From NCBI GenBank assembly GCA_963971305.1, contig OZ020306.1:36291512-36355511 (forward strand): a stretch of 64,000 nucleotides of DNA. The letters run 5' to 3'. Each line of letters starts with the position of its first letter. Position 1 is the stretch's first letter. The stretch comes from Arcuatula senhousia (Eukaryota; Mollusca; Bivalvia; Mytilida; Mytilidae). The translations under genes were made by a program, and so were the position numbers. Positions 43,101 through 53,899 of this stretch are shown here, piece after piece. The notes under the pieces are model-generated. The model ran no database searches and had not been told where the DNA came from. It saw nothing but the letters and a program-made list of their open reading frames with translations.

Positions 43101-46100
43101 ACCCCAATAATCGGGGCCTTAAGCATTAACAAGTAAAATTGATACATAAGATACCCTCTTTATTAAGAATAATACCTATAAAGCCTGTCCTAAGCCAGGA
43201 ATCTTTATCAAAGCTTTATGTTTGTATTTCGTCGAATTTATGTTATTTGTTTTTTGTCAAGAAGAGGGTCTTTCATTGCACTTAAAATTTGGGCTTGAAT
43301 CATATGTAGTTTGTTTTCAATCCAGGGCCAATTGAAAAACAACGAGCAGCGACCACTGGTCACGTTGAAGGCTGCTGGCTGTTTTCCATTGTGGATTTTT
43401 ATAAATTATCATTTATATTGTAGGTTGTGTCGTGTACACTTATTCCACATCTCATTATTTTCTATATCAACAGTTGCAAGATCTGTTACAGTGATATTTT
43501 TACTCTTGCATGTATCTGTTTTTTAAAGAAAATAAGCCAAGAAGGAGGCGTCTACCTCATTATAAGAGCAATAGAAAGCGATCGTTGGCAAATTGTCAGC
43601 AGTCTACAGAAGAATATGACAACACTACACACTGAGAGGGGCCATCTGATTGGTGTTGCACCTGCCAATCAAGTAAATGTCAAGTTAAAAGGGCATCTTT
43701 TATCTTAAAATGCACGACAAAAAATAGGTCTACTCTTGCATAAACTAGGTGATGAGTGTGAAAGACAAATGTCTTAAAACAGTACATTGACATCTCTCAC
43801 ACGAAATTTGAGACTATTAGTATTTTAAAAACAAGCAAAAAGAATAGCTTTACCCTGGTTTTTTTTATTTGTTTGAATTCACCTTGTTTTTTCATTCTTT
43901 TTGTTTAGATAAAGAGGAAAAAAAGACCGATATAAATTACTAGTATCTTAATTCAGTCAGGTTAAAATAAAAATAGAGTACTAGTAACTGTATGGATTCT
44001 TTATAACTACGATTTGTTTCAAGTTATGTATTAATTAATTTTATTCAACTACACGTTGGCTTGCTAAATATCGCTTGAAACGTCTATAACTAAATTTTAT
44101 CTCTATGAAATTGGGTTTACGAAGATCGTCACCATCACTAGTTTGAGCTATCGTACATGTATTGAAATAGTGGTACTATTTATGCATAAAATATGCACGA
44201 TGAATGACTTTTTTTATCTGTGCTGACTCTTTCCCCTTTATCATTTCTAGATAATGGTGTCAGGATATAGAGGAGATTGGCAAAATCCATTCTGCCTAAC
44301 AGTGCTCTGGTTTCCTAGCGCTAGCGCTGCTGTCGGGTGGATAACAAGCGCACCAGACTTCAAGAAGAAAACATTTCCCGACTTGTATTATGCTGATATG
44401 GTTATCATGCCCATACACTTTTTGTCTCAAAATGGTAGGCTGATTATTTTTTGGATTTTAACTCTATCTCTTACTTCATATCATTGATTTTTATAATACA
44501 ATTGAAATCAACTTGTTTAAATCTTGTTCTTGTTTTTTATAGAAATGTCTTCTTTGCATCGATAATCATGTGTATCTACTCCTTATGACACAAAACGGCA
44601 CAGTTTTAGACTATAAAAAATTATGTAGTTTATGTGCCATTGCACGATACGTTTTCAGTAACTTATGTCTACAACTATCAGAACTTGTATGTAGCGCAAA
44701 TAAATATGTTCAACATTAACTTTTAATTAATTTTACAAATTATGCTTTGGTTATTATGATATTTTTCTGAAGATATTTTTTCCATTCCCTTTATCTTATA
44801 ATCTTATTATATATAATTACAGAAAACAGGTTTAATACCTTCGTGGTGACGGAATATCCAGGAATTAGAAGACCGGTCTTCTTCCAGGATGAAATCATCG
44901 AGCCAATGAAAAACATCCTCAAAGAGTACACATGTGAGCCGTTTGTTGTCAATACTAGAGCGATATCAGTACAACGGGGAGCCTGGTTGCCAGATACCGG
45001 TATGATTACGATCCATCGTTTTCCGAATATTCAAGGAGCGTTGCAGTTTACAGAAGATCGTAAGTTTGAACATAAAAGAATAACAAACAGATACTAGGCA
45101 AATTATAGAAGCAAATAAGAATCAATGGGGCAAAGGCAAGAACAAGAACGACAGCACCTGAATAGCAATTAACACCGTGAAGTCAAGTCGTAACGAGAGT
45201 GAACTCAGGTGCTCTGAAGAGAAAGCAGTTCCATTTTGCTATAGCGCACACGTCGCACTGCTGGTGGTCAATTTAGTGTGTCAAATCCGGTAAAAAGGGA
45301 CAAATTCAGAGTCTTATGACACACCTCTGAGAGATAGAAACTCCTTATTTGTCTATGATTGCATGATATCTTCTACAAAATCTTTCCAGAGAACACATTA
45401 ACAGAGGTGCAACTTTATCCTGTGAAAAGATTTTTTTTGACAGATGCGACGATATGCCATTTTCTATACAAATAGAAAAAAATCGCAATTGATATTAAAG
45501 TCATCACGTTTGTCATAGATCTTTGTTGAAAGTCCTCCTTGATTGTCTTTTTGAGATGTAGATCTGAATATGAAGCAAATTTCAAAGAATCCGTTGTGAT
45601 ATTCATCTCAAGTTCTCGGGAATCGAGAACCGCAAATGTGTACACCTGTAGAGTATACCTTTATACGAATACACCTAGAATCTTAAAGTTTAAAAGTGAC
45701 TTGGTCTATGAAAAGTCGAAGTACGTGAGAAACGAAATTCATTCAAAATACAATTGTACAATTTAACAAATAAAAAAGTACTGTAAATGAATGCTATATC
45801 CTCATATATTGGCCTTCCGCAGGATCAAAAACTTATTGCGACCTTAAGGCTTTTAGAATCGTTGGTAAAAACACCTCCTTTGAAAATTATAAAACGACGA
45901 TTGACCTTTGGAATTTGTCAATAAACTTTTTCAAAGAGACTTTTTGGCTTACAAGGGGCCCCGTTAAAGTCCCATTTATCGACGAGTAAGCTTGAATAGA
46001 ACAATCTTGCAAAAAATAATGGTTTAACCAACATACGAGTATATGTTTTTCCCAACATATACAATTTGCAAAGTTCATTCTGTAAAAAACGATGTTAATC

Positions 46101-46784
46101 TGGGCGTTGGTTTATGTCGCTCGCTTTCGTTTAATCTGGCATTAACTTAGTTTCTAAGAGTATAGAGATGTGTAAAACCGGTAGACTGAGATTAGGGACG
46201 GAATAAATTTAAGTTAAAAGGGCGGGGGCATTTTTTTTTTTATTTAGTGTCAGAATATTTTTTCATCACAAATTAGATTCAGAATGTTTTATGAAAAAAC
46301 CAAGGCCCTTCTCTGCAGATTAAATGGTCGGTCCTTTGCGCAATTAAGCTTCTTCCGAACCAAAATTATTCAAAATACAAAAAGATTGGAAAGATGACCA
46401 CACGGCATAGCAGTTATATGTTTGCTTCTGTCTGATTATGTGGTTGATATAAAAGCTATTGCATTATTCCGTGGCCAGTAGATGTAAACATTCAACCTAT
46501 CACCAGAGGGAGCGTCTATCAACACTGTCCTCTATACTATGGCGCTTAGGATCATAAGAAATATTTTAATGATATTCAATCCCGAATTCGGGGAAATTAC
46601 CCACAATCCTTAGCGCGATAGTATAGAGGTCAGTGTTGATAGACGCTCCCTCAGGTGATAGATTGTGTAAATATTGAACAACTTTTTTTCAGGTCGTGTA
46701 AAAGCTTTACAAAGATCTCTGAACCAGTTGACGAGGGATGGTCAGCAAACAACGATTGTATTTACAGTCTCTTCAACAAAATAG
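40054..46784 (+). CDS. Second double DUF1330-like gene or cassette (join)
   Basis: The well-supported exons are 43529-43672, 44251-44434, 44823-45059 and 46693-46784, with a small phase-0 exon at 40341-40373 and a possible first exon at 40054-40128. Exon order, intron phases (0, 1, 1) and motifs match the module at 35586-38908. Shared motifs include EYPGI, EPMK-ILK-Y-CEPFVV and HRFPN. The two modules therefore arose by tandem duplication. With the tentative first exon the product is 254 residues and lacks the long coiled coil. Because every upstream exon ends in phase 0, exons of the first gene could also splice into this module. Function unknown. Confidence 0.65.
40341..40373 (+). CDS. Micro-exon, 11 codons
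   Basis: The acceptor TTTCTCCTAG is followed by 33 bases encoding DTYPGMMAHIP and the donor GTAAGT. Phase 0 on both sides. It can join either the tentative exon at 40054 or exons of the upstream gene. Confidence 0.6.
41671..42060 (+). mobile_element. Hammerhead-ribozyme retrozyme-like tandem repeat
   Basis: The sequence following the hammerhead cleavage point (AGGCGTAGCAAAATTTATTG) occurs at 41671 and again at 42029, so one 358-bp unit lies between them. Tandem units carrying a type I hammerhead are the hallmark of retrozymes and related small retroelements in molluscs. The 5' flank of the first copy has lost its own hammerhead. No protein is encoded. Confidence 0.75.
41991..42035 (+). ncRNA. 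Hammerhead ribozyme, type I
   Basis: CTGATGA, stem II GTCT/AGAC around TGAAT, GAAA, a minimal stem III ACGCGCGT and cleavage after GTC at 42028 are all present. Stem I pairs GCGCCT before the core with AGGCGT after the cleavage site. All invariant core bases are intact, so it should fold and could self-cleave. Confidence 0.85.
42610..42700 (-). repeat. Interspersed repeat R1, short copy
   Basis: A reversed R1 fragment, recognised from CCGCTTGAGTTCATG, AGGTGTTTTGGAAGAGTAAG and CAGTGCCTATAG. Much diverged. Confidence 0.45.
43175..43470 (+). repeat. Interspersed repeat R2
   Basis: This copy aligns with 28070-28370 through CCTGTCCTAAGCCAGGAATC, TTTATGTTTGTATTTCGTCG, GAAGGCTGCTGGCTG and GTGTCGTGTACACTTATTCC. 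It ends about 60 bp before the exon at 43529. Confidence 0.7.
43529..43672 (+). CDS. Second module: DUF1330-like half 1, N-terminal part
   Basis: TTTTTTAAAG and the donor GTAAAT bound 48 codons in phase 0, including GGVYLIIRAIESDRW and HLIGVAPANQ. It parallels GVYMLLRAH and HLTGIATADH of the first module. Confidence 0.75.
44251..44434 (+). CDS. Second module: DUF1330-like half 1, C-terminal part
   Basis: The acceptor ATTTCTAG and donor GTAGGC bound 184 bases, phase 0 in and phase 1 out. It includes VSGYRGDW, LTVLWFPSASAAVGW and DFKKKTFP, which match the first module. It is seven codons shorter there, having lost a loop before the second strand. Confidence 0.75.
44823..45059 (+). CDS. Second module: DUF1330-like half 2
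   Basis: The acceptor AATTACAG and donor GTAAGT bound 237 bases, phase 1 on both sides. It includes TFVVTEYPGI, EPMKNILKEYTCEPFVV and ITIHRFPNIQGALQF, closely parallel to 38185-38427. Confidence 0.8.
45150..45660 (-). mobile_element. Reverse-transcriptase fragment with R1 tail
   Basis: On the minus strand a degraded frame at 45640-45410 carries a SYSDLHLKKTIKEDF segment that aligns with the strand-51.6-kb RT piece. It is followed by a reversed R1 copy at 45310-45150. Stops and frame changes mark it as dead. It lies in the intron between the last two exons of the second DUF1330-like gene. Confidence 0.5.
46493..46665. repeat. Inverted repeat with arms of about 60 bp
   Basis: The left arm 46493-46553 and right arm 46604-46665 are near-perfect inverses, sharing GGGAGCGTCTATCAACACTG and CCTCTATACTAT. 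The loop is about 50 bp. It ends 27 bp before the last exon at 46693, so transcripts could form a strong hairpin next to the acceptor. Probably a MITE. Confidence 0.8.
46693..46784 (+). CDS. Second module: C-terminal exon and stop
   Basis: The acceptor TTTTTTTCAG opens in phase 1 to RVKALQRSLNQLTRDG, then TTIVFTVSSTK and TAG at 46782-46784. It parallels the last exon of the first module. Confidence 0.8.
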
Positions 46785-46889
46785 GATGTGGCCATCATGA
46801 CAGCAAATGATGCTTTCTGTGTGACATAATGAGAGTCTAATTTTGTTTGATATTCCGTCTTGTGTTTACCCAATTTTTTTTATGGCAAA

Positions 46890-47420
46890 TCAATATCAAT
46901 GTCTTAAGACGTCTTGAGAGGTTTTTATAAACACGCTGATGAATATGGTTTTTGTCTAAGACTGCTTATAGATACTGTCTATTTCTGTCTTTGAATAATC
47001 ATAGTCATTTGCTATGTTTAATGCATGCCTGTGTATTTTGATTAAGTCTTAGACATGCTCAAAGACATTGACTTTGTTTTAAAAATTCTTATAGACATGA
47101 TTTAATTTCTACATTGACATTCGTATAGACATGATCAGAGACCTTGGCTTTTTCTTATGTATGTTTATAAACTGTTTGTTGAGACATCGTTTTAGACAAA
47201 GCCTAAATTTGTGACTGTCATGCTTACACATATTGACTTAGTTTTGGACACGCCCATTCACCTTGTATATGTCCTCGATATGCTTATCGAATTTGGTACT
47301 GTCTTAGACATGCTTTTTGACATAAGCTTTGTCTTATGTATGCTCATTGAAATCGAGATGCTTTTAGAAATCATCCATAGAGATAATTAGATTTTGAACA
47401 TGTGCACACGACACATTTAA
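46890..47420 (+). repeat. Degenerate tandem repeat in the 3' flank
   Basis: Words such as TTAGACATGCTC, GACATTGACTTTG, GTCTTATGTATG and ATAGACATGATC recur about ten times at roughly 40-60 bp spacing. It lies directly after the stop codon and may be part of the 3' untranslated region. Confidence 0.55.
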
Positions 47421-47468
47421 ATATGTTTAGACTAACGCTGCCAAATCGTGCATACTATAATAGCTAAT

Positions 47469-47474
47469 AATAAA
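47469..47474 (+). terminator. Candidate polyadenylation signal AATAAA
   Basis: This is the first AATAAA after the stop at 46784; a second follows at 47628-47633. Either could end the second DUF1330-like transcript. Confidence 0.3.
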
Positions 47475-47705
47475 AGAAACGTTTTTTAGGTCTACACAGC
47501 CACGTTCTGACTCCTTAACTTATAACTACTATACATATTTTTTAATTATGTTTTGTATGTTTTTTTTTTATCAAATTTATTGCGTGTCTAGGGTTAATGG
47601 TACAAATAGTGTACAAAATATATCAATAATAAATTTGCTGTATAGTTTGGCCAAGGTTATTGTCATCAATGTACAATTATATACACTGAACTAATAATTC
47701 ATAAG

Positions 47706-47729
47706 ATATTATATATATATATATATATC
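47706..47729. repeat. TA microsatellite
   Basis: An uninterrupted run of TA dinucleotides in the intergenic region. Confidence 0.8.
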
Positions 47730-48044
47730 GTTCGTATATAAACACATATTGCATATCAATATTTTTTGAGAATTTGTAGTCCATACGTTTTTATGTAATT
47801 TGAATAACATAATATTATTTCACCAATGAACAGAGATGTACAAAATTACTTATCAAGCTAGTTTTTCAGACACACAAATAAAGAAAGTTAGTTGAACAAA
47901 CTAAAAAACGGGAAGTCCACCAAGAATTTTACGATAATTGAGAAAACAAATTGAAGTGCTTTGTAATGTTGATTTTAAAGGTCTATTCCGTCGCAAAACA
48001 TGTTCGGATGGTCATCTTTGAAAAAATCTTCACTTTCCCTTCTT

Positions 48045-48400
48045 GGGCAGCAACATTCCGTCTGCTCCAGCCTGTGGAGTTAACGTATCACAATTGATTC
48101 GATATTCAAGAGTTCGTGGGTTTTGTTCTGTCTTTCTTTTCTGGATGTGACACACTGAATTGAAGGTTGGTAGTGCGACTGGTGTGCTATAGCAAGCAGG
48201 AATTGCGTATTCTTCCCGAGCACCTGAGTTCACTCTCGTTTCGACTTGAGTTCGCATCAGTGATTACTGTTCAATTGTTATTGTATTTATATGTTAAATG
48301 TTGTCTGTTTTCCCCTGCTCTCATTGATCATTACTGGTTTGTTTATGTCCTTTCGAGATTTTGATATTCGGATGTCCCATTGGCACCTTCTGCTTCTTTC
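48045..48400 (+). mobile_element. Reverse-transcriptase fragment with R1 tail
   Basis: Positions 48050-48117 read NIPSAPACGVNVSQLIRYSR in one frame, the conserved C-terminal RT motif seen at 17.2 and 51.4 kb. An R1 copy follows at 48130-48400. This order (RT tail, then R1) repeats at two other loci and ties both to one element. Confidence 0.55.
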
Positions 48401-48460
48401 AAGTTAGAGATTGTATCGTTTGGCTGGAGCATTACTAAATGGATCATCTTGAATCAAAGA

Positions 48461-49004
48461 AGTAGAGCCACGAAGGCCCCAAAATGGCCCAAGAATTCAA
48501 CTTTCATATATTTGATTTAAGTTGCTGCATTAATGTTCATTAGTCTTTATATTTCATGAATTGCAATATTTTTTCCTTCAATTATTTATTGATATAATAA
48601 GAGCAGTGAGGTACAAAATAGACTATTTTGCTAATAACAATTTGTGACAGTTTTCCTTGCTTTTCATGTATAAATCGATGAATATGAAATGGGCCACACC
48701 TGTCGACCAAAACTATTTTGTGATAAAAATGTGTATCTTGATAAATGGAGGAATGTGGCCAATACTAATTATGACGAATTATGCAGAAAAACCAGTGAAA
48801 ATGTGTGAAAAATGAAGGACTTTCAAATTTATGGCCTGTTTAAAGTCTCAAGACTAAACCTGTGGTGTAAATATTTTGCTAAATCTAACAGATTTGAAAA
48901 CTTTGTTCATACATTAATATATTTTAGTGGAATTTTTGACAAGTTATAGTAGTTGAAAAAATAGTGAAAATACCGGGCCGATTTGGGGCCTTCGTGGCTC
49001 TACT
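48461..49004. mobile_element. MITE, 544 bp
   Basis: AGTAGAGCCACGAAGGCCCC at the left end and its exact reverse complement at 48985-49004 bound an AT-rich interior with no coding capacity. The match extends weakly inward (CCCAAAA...GGCCC). Confidence 0.8.
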
Positions 49005-49456
49005 CCTTTAAGCTTTGATTTTTTGTGATTTATTTTTCACCGTGCAAAATTTGGTTTAAAGCTTTATATATGTAATTTACGCGTTTATTAAGATAATAAA
49101 TTTTCATTAAATGTTTCGAATTTCACTAAATAGATTTTTGTTATAATTTTTCATAATTTGACAACTAAAATGTTCCTTTACGATTAAATCAAATTATCTC
49201 TCAATTTTCTATTATATGAGTTTTTATCAACAAAAGAGAAAAAGAAACCTTTTCACCATAATTGTCCCAGTTTTTCAACAAAAAACGGATAGAAAAGCCT
49301 TATTGTCTTCGTTACGGATCGACCTGAAACCCACATTTTATAATTGACTAGTTTTGCTTGGTATTTTCGAATTGTTCAACAAAATATTCATAACCCTAGT
49401 GCCAATTTCAGAAATAATGGTTTGTTTCTTAATAAATTTGGTTGATTTATCATATT

Positions 49457-49740
49457 AGGCACGGACCATTTGATTTTCTGGGGGGGCTGGGATTTTACCT
49501 TGAGCCGGGAAATTTTTTTCGCCCGCTTTGCGGGCCAGATTATTTTTTCACGAGCATATTAAGCAAGGAAATTTTGTTGGCAAGATTATTTTTTTTCAAT
49601 TGGCAAGATTGAAACCAGATTATTTTTTTCAACCTAGGTGCTGGCCAGATTATTTTTTTTTTTACAAAAATCAGGGCCGGGAAATTTTTTTTAAAAAAAT
49701 CCCAGGCCCCCCCCCCCCGAAAATCAAATGGTCCATGCCT
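49457..49740. mobile_element. MITE, about 284 bp
   Basis: AGGCACGGACCATTTGATTT at the left end and AAATCAAATGGTCCATGCCT at the right end are inverted repeats with one mismatch. The interior repeats CCAGATTATTTTTTT and CCGGGAAATTTTTTT and has poly-C and poly-G runs. A 73-codon frame inside is a by-product. Confidence 0.8.
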
Positions 49741-49959
49741 TATGTATAAAAGAATAAAGTCAATAAAAAAAATCCGATAGAACAGAAGGGATGTTTCGCT
49801 AGTTGTTTAGTATATAACACGTGTAGTTTCATAGGCTCTCTCTTTCATAAAACCAACTATTTTAGATTCAAAAACATTCATCTGTAACTGTACTGTAAAC
49901 TAAGCAGTGGAACTTGACTTTTTAATTCAGACATTTTCTTTTACATCCGTATTGTTTCT

Positions 49960-52282
49960 TTCTTTTACATCCGTTTCCCTTTGTCGTACTACTAAGCTTT
50001 TGGTATTCACTACCATCGTGTGCGACAAGTATCATCTCAGAAGTTGACAGCCTTCTGCAATGTTCTAAGAACCATTTTGAGGAGAAAGTGTTAGACAAAG
50101 TGATTAAAATGGATGTTAAGATGGAAACGTTTGAAGATACAATTAAGAAATGTGGGGCTGACCTAAAATCCGTCTTGGGTATGCTTGAAGAAAGAATCGC
50201 TGGCGTTCTTAAAACTATCCAACCTGTAAAAACTGTAAGCCACAAATGTTTTAGACAATCTTCGAAATGAAACTGCTCACGTATTGGCAAATTCGAAAGC
50301 CGAAACCGCAAAAGTCCTAGAGGATGTTTAGTCTGAATTCAGTAACGCAATCACTGAAGTCAAAAATAACACCTGGGATGATATTGCAAATGTCAAGACT
50401 GAAACTAGTAATGCAGTAACAGAAGTCAAAGCTGAAACAAATGAGGCCATAACAGGTGTTCAAACAGAAATCGCAAATACACTTAAAAGAAAGAGGGAAG
50501 TGAAATTGTGAGTAAAACGAAATTGAATAACTCGATCATTAAACCAATAAAAAGCTGACTCTAAAAATTAATGGAAAACTTTCAGAACTCTATTAAACAT
50601 GATGTATCGGTAAGCTTTATAGCAACAACTGAGACTCGTCTGTGGAAAGAGCAAGGCAGATTGAATAGTTCTATGCATTTTATTGGTAAAAGTTTTGAGA
50701 CACGAATCCTTGATAATTTAGAGCGTTATCGACAAAGGAAAAATATCTGGAAATTTGTAAGAAGAAACAACAGGCAGATTTTTTCTTACAAATTTAACAA
50801 AAATGGCACCAAAAGAGTAGCGTTCGATCATAGATCGAGTTTTGTCTTTAATGGGTTATTATTATATTGCTGTAATTCATTAGGCTCGTAATAGACCTAT
50901 GAATTCTGTTGTTGGTCAGGTTTCATTTCTTTTTAAAGATTTTTGGTAGTTTTTGAAAGAAGCAAAGGGGCACCAATTTGGCATTCTAGTGCCAGAAGTC
51001 CAAAAGAGCAACGACAAAAAAAAACGGTAAACACGAACAAAACAGCACGAGTAAATAAAAAACGAACAGAAATCAACAACGCGAACTCAAGTCGTTGAAC
51101 AACGCGAACTCAAATCGTAACAAGATTGAAGTCAGGTTCTCCGGAAGAGTAAGCGGTTCCTGTCTGCTATAGCTCACCCGTCACACTGCTTAATTCTAAT
51201 TCAATGTGTCAAATCCGGTAAAGGAAGACAAAACAAAGCTTTAAGACAAATAAACATCTGCAAGATAGAAATTCCATATTTGTCTACGAGTGCATGGTGT
51301 CTACCGTAAAATTTCTTGAGTAAAGACAGTAACCGAACCGAGGAGCAACATAACCTTGTGTTAGCAATTGTTGCGTCAAACGTGACTTTCTTCCAAGGAA
51401 ATCAATGTAGTTCCCGCAAGCTTTGGAGTAAACTAATCGATTGTGATACGAAAACCCATAAACTGGAGCAGACGGAATGTTGCTACACAAGTAGGGAAAG
51501 TTGACAATTGGAAAGTTGAAGTCATCAGATTTGTCATAGAGCTTTGTTTAAAGTTTTTCTTAGGAGTCTATTTCGAGGTGTAGATCTAAGTAAGACGAAG
51601 ATGGTTCCATTTGATACGCCTAGGCTAACGATATTTTGGTCCTTTAGAAAGAAGAAAAATAAGCATTATACCTTTGGTCCTTTAGAGAGAAGAAAATAAA
51701 CATTTTACCTTTGGGGTTGTTCAAATTTCATTTGATTATCATCCAAATAAACTACAAAATTATATTAACCTCTTTGTCCAAATCAGTTCAGTATACCCAT
51801 GATACCGGAAATAAAAATCATAACCTTTATCCTTTAATACAATTTTGTCTATTATAAAACGCCTATTTTTATTCCAGAAAAAAATGTGATATTTGAAAAT
51901 CAAATAAAGAAATATTGTATACACATCTTCTTCACAGGAAATAAAAATGCTTGAACCAGTCATTTTTTACAAAGTGTGGACCAACAAAGGCAACGCGTAT
52001 GATCCTTCAACCGGGATATATACAGGTCCACACGCGGACCTTCATCACGTGTCTGCCGTTGTAATGACGTCAGGAAAAACAAACTTATATTTCCATGTCT
52101 ACCTTAATGGTGCACAGAGATCCGGATCGTTACTTAACTATAATGGCTAACAATCATGGACACTTGATTTGGTTCTAGATCTGGAAGTCGGTGATCGTAT
52201 TTTTGGGTCTACACAGGGTTATCGGACTATATACAGTTATTGTTACAACTTAGTCACTTTCTCGAGAAATTCAATATCGTAA
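49960..52282 (+). pseudogene. Broken coiled-coil/C1q-domain gene (copy 1)
   Basis: The first exon region, 49960-50756, and second exon region, 51917-52282, are close relatives of the intact gene at 55221-61306. The ATG region of the signal peptide is replaced by a repeated TTTTACATCCGT. A one-base change in length near 50238 shifts the frame. A TAG near 50330 replaces a Lys codon, and a TAA at 52147 cuts the C1q domain before its last strands. The coiled coil is also longer than in the intact gene. The intron carries an RT/R1 insertion. Although parts remain open (50088-50270, 51947-52150), no intact product is possible. Confidence 0.8.
51080..51600 (-). mobile_element. Reverse-transcriptase fragment with R1 tail
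   Basis: On the minus strand 51586-51284 encodes, with breaks, DLHLEID, then DDFNFPIVNFPYLCSNIPSA and YIDFLGRKSRLTQQLLTQGY. These are the C-terminal (thumb-like) parts of a retroelement RT, possibly Penelope-like. An R1 copy follows at 51235-51080. It lies inside the intron of the C1q pseudogene, in opposite orientation. Confidence 0.6.
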
Positions 52283-52779
52283 GTTACTGCATTTCTGTTT
52301 TTTAGAATGTTTATGAATTGCATTTTGGATGTTCAATGGTATATTTTGAACTTTTTGTACATACATGTAATTCATATGGTGAACATTTACTTCTCTGTTA
52401 GATCTAGAATTAGGTGATCGTTTTAATATATCTGCATATATCAAACGTCGTAAGCTAGGCTATGTTCATAAATAGTAAAAACCATTTTATTTTCTCTGGA
52501 CATTCAATACTTTATGTATTGCTAACGTTCGAATAAAATAATTTGAATGCTTGTGGGATCATTTTTCACTTACTTTATTTTTTATTTTGTCAATTTTAGT
52601 ATATTTAGCTACAAGAAAAAGAGAATTATCCCATTCATTTAGTAATGTAAGACATAGTCGGTCTGATTGTAAGACGTATTACTAAGTCAAGCATAATGTG
52701 TAGTAGCAAATTAAGAAAGGGATCGGATCTTGCCCGTCACCACCCATAAAATGTCGAAATATTGAAAAAAAATATTTAC

Positions 52780-53280
52780 ACGTGACAATTAAGGCCGTCA
52801 GCCAAGTGTGCCCCTTTTGGTAGTATTTCTGGATCCAATATTAAGCACACGACAATGAAGGCTGTGCGAAAAATATAAGTTGTCCTCGTCCGTCCGCAAT
52901 TCATATGTGCCTGTTTTGACTTGTAATAGAAAAAATGAGATGTGGAATAAGTGTACGCGACACAGCCCACAATCAAGCGGTAATTAAGAAAAACCACAAT
53001 GGACAACCGCCAGCAACCATCAACGAGGCCAGTAGGTGCTGCTTGCGGTTCTGCAATTGTCCCATGGTCTAAATAAAATACATATAATTCAAATCCAGTC
53101 CTGAAATAGTCACAGATAGACCCTTTTTAAACAAGGAACAAAAAAGTCAAAAACACAAGTACAAACGAAAGCTTTGTTCAAAATACCTGGCTTAGAACAG
53201 GCACATATAATATGTGGCGGGCTTAAACTAGTTTTTTGGACTCAATCTCCCCCTATCAATATTTCTAGACAAAACACAAA
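52780..53280 (-). repeat. Interspersed repeat R2, long copy
   Basis: A reversed R2 copy shown by GTGTACGCGACACAGCCCAC, CCACAATGGACAACCGCCAG, CTTAGAACAGGCAC and ACTAGTTTTTTGG. It is the most complete copy in the window. Confidence 0.65.
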
Positions 53281-53527
53281 AACTAAACACACAATAAAAA
53301 TCAAATCGATCAAAGTTCAATTCCACTAGAGAGAACCGTAGACAACAGACGGTAAAGGTTAAAAGGTAAGTTAATGGTTTTTGATTTACGTAATTGTGAC
53401 AAGCTGATGATGTGTTCCAGTGTCAATACTTTTTTTACAAGTGCAATCCATTTTTTCCCCATTATTCTACAACACTTTGCATTGATCTATAGAATACCCT
53501 ATGTTTAGAAAGATTTTTTTTTCTCTC

Positions 53528-53800
53528 AGATGAGTGAAAGTGTTGATTTGTCATATGGTTTTGTTTTGTCATCCTTTTCAGATTTTGACACGCTGAAATG
53601 ACCGTTAGCAGCGCGACTTGGGTGTTGCAAAAGCTCTGAAGCACCTGAAGTTACTCTCGTTACGACTTGAGTTCGCGCGATTGATTGCTTTTCGGTTGTT
53701 CGTCTGTGTGTTTTCATGTTGTCTGTTTCTCGTCTTTGTTCTTTGCCCTGTTGGTGTTTTGAAATTCGAATGCCTCATTTGTACCGCTCTGCTTCATTCG
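53528..53800 (+). repeat. Interspersed repeat R1
   Basis: It carries R1 words (GATTTTGACACGCTGAA, CACTTGAGTTCGCG-like segments, GTACCGCTCTGCTTC). It lies just upstream of the orphan C1q exon. Confidence 0.65.
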
Positions 53801-53899
53801 ATTATGTGTTGATACCTAAGAATATAGGATGCACACTATACACAAAAAATCTATTCTACAGTTATCTTTATTTTTACCTAGTATTTTCGACAATTTGGG

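Noticed and set aside
49922..50311. 129-codon minus-strand frame, and the similar 55232-55576 frame
   Set aside because: Both are antisense shadows of the conserved C1q coiled-coil exon, which has clear homologues on the plus strand.
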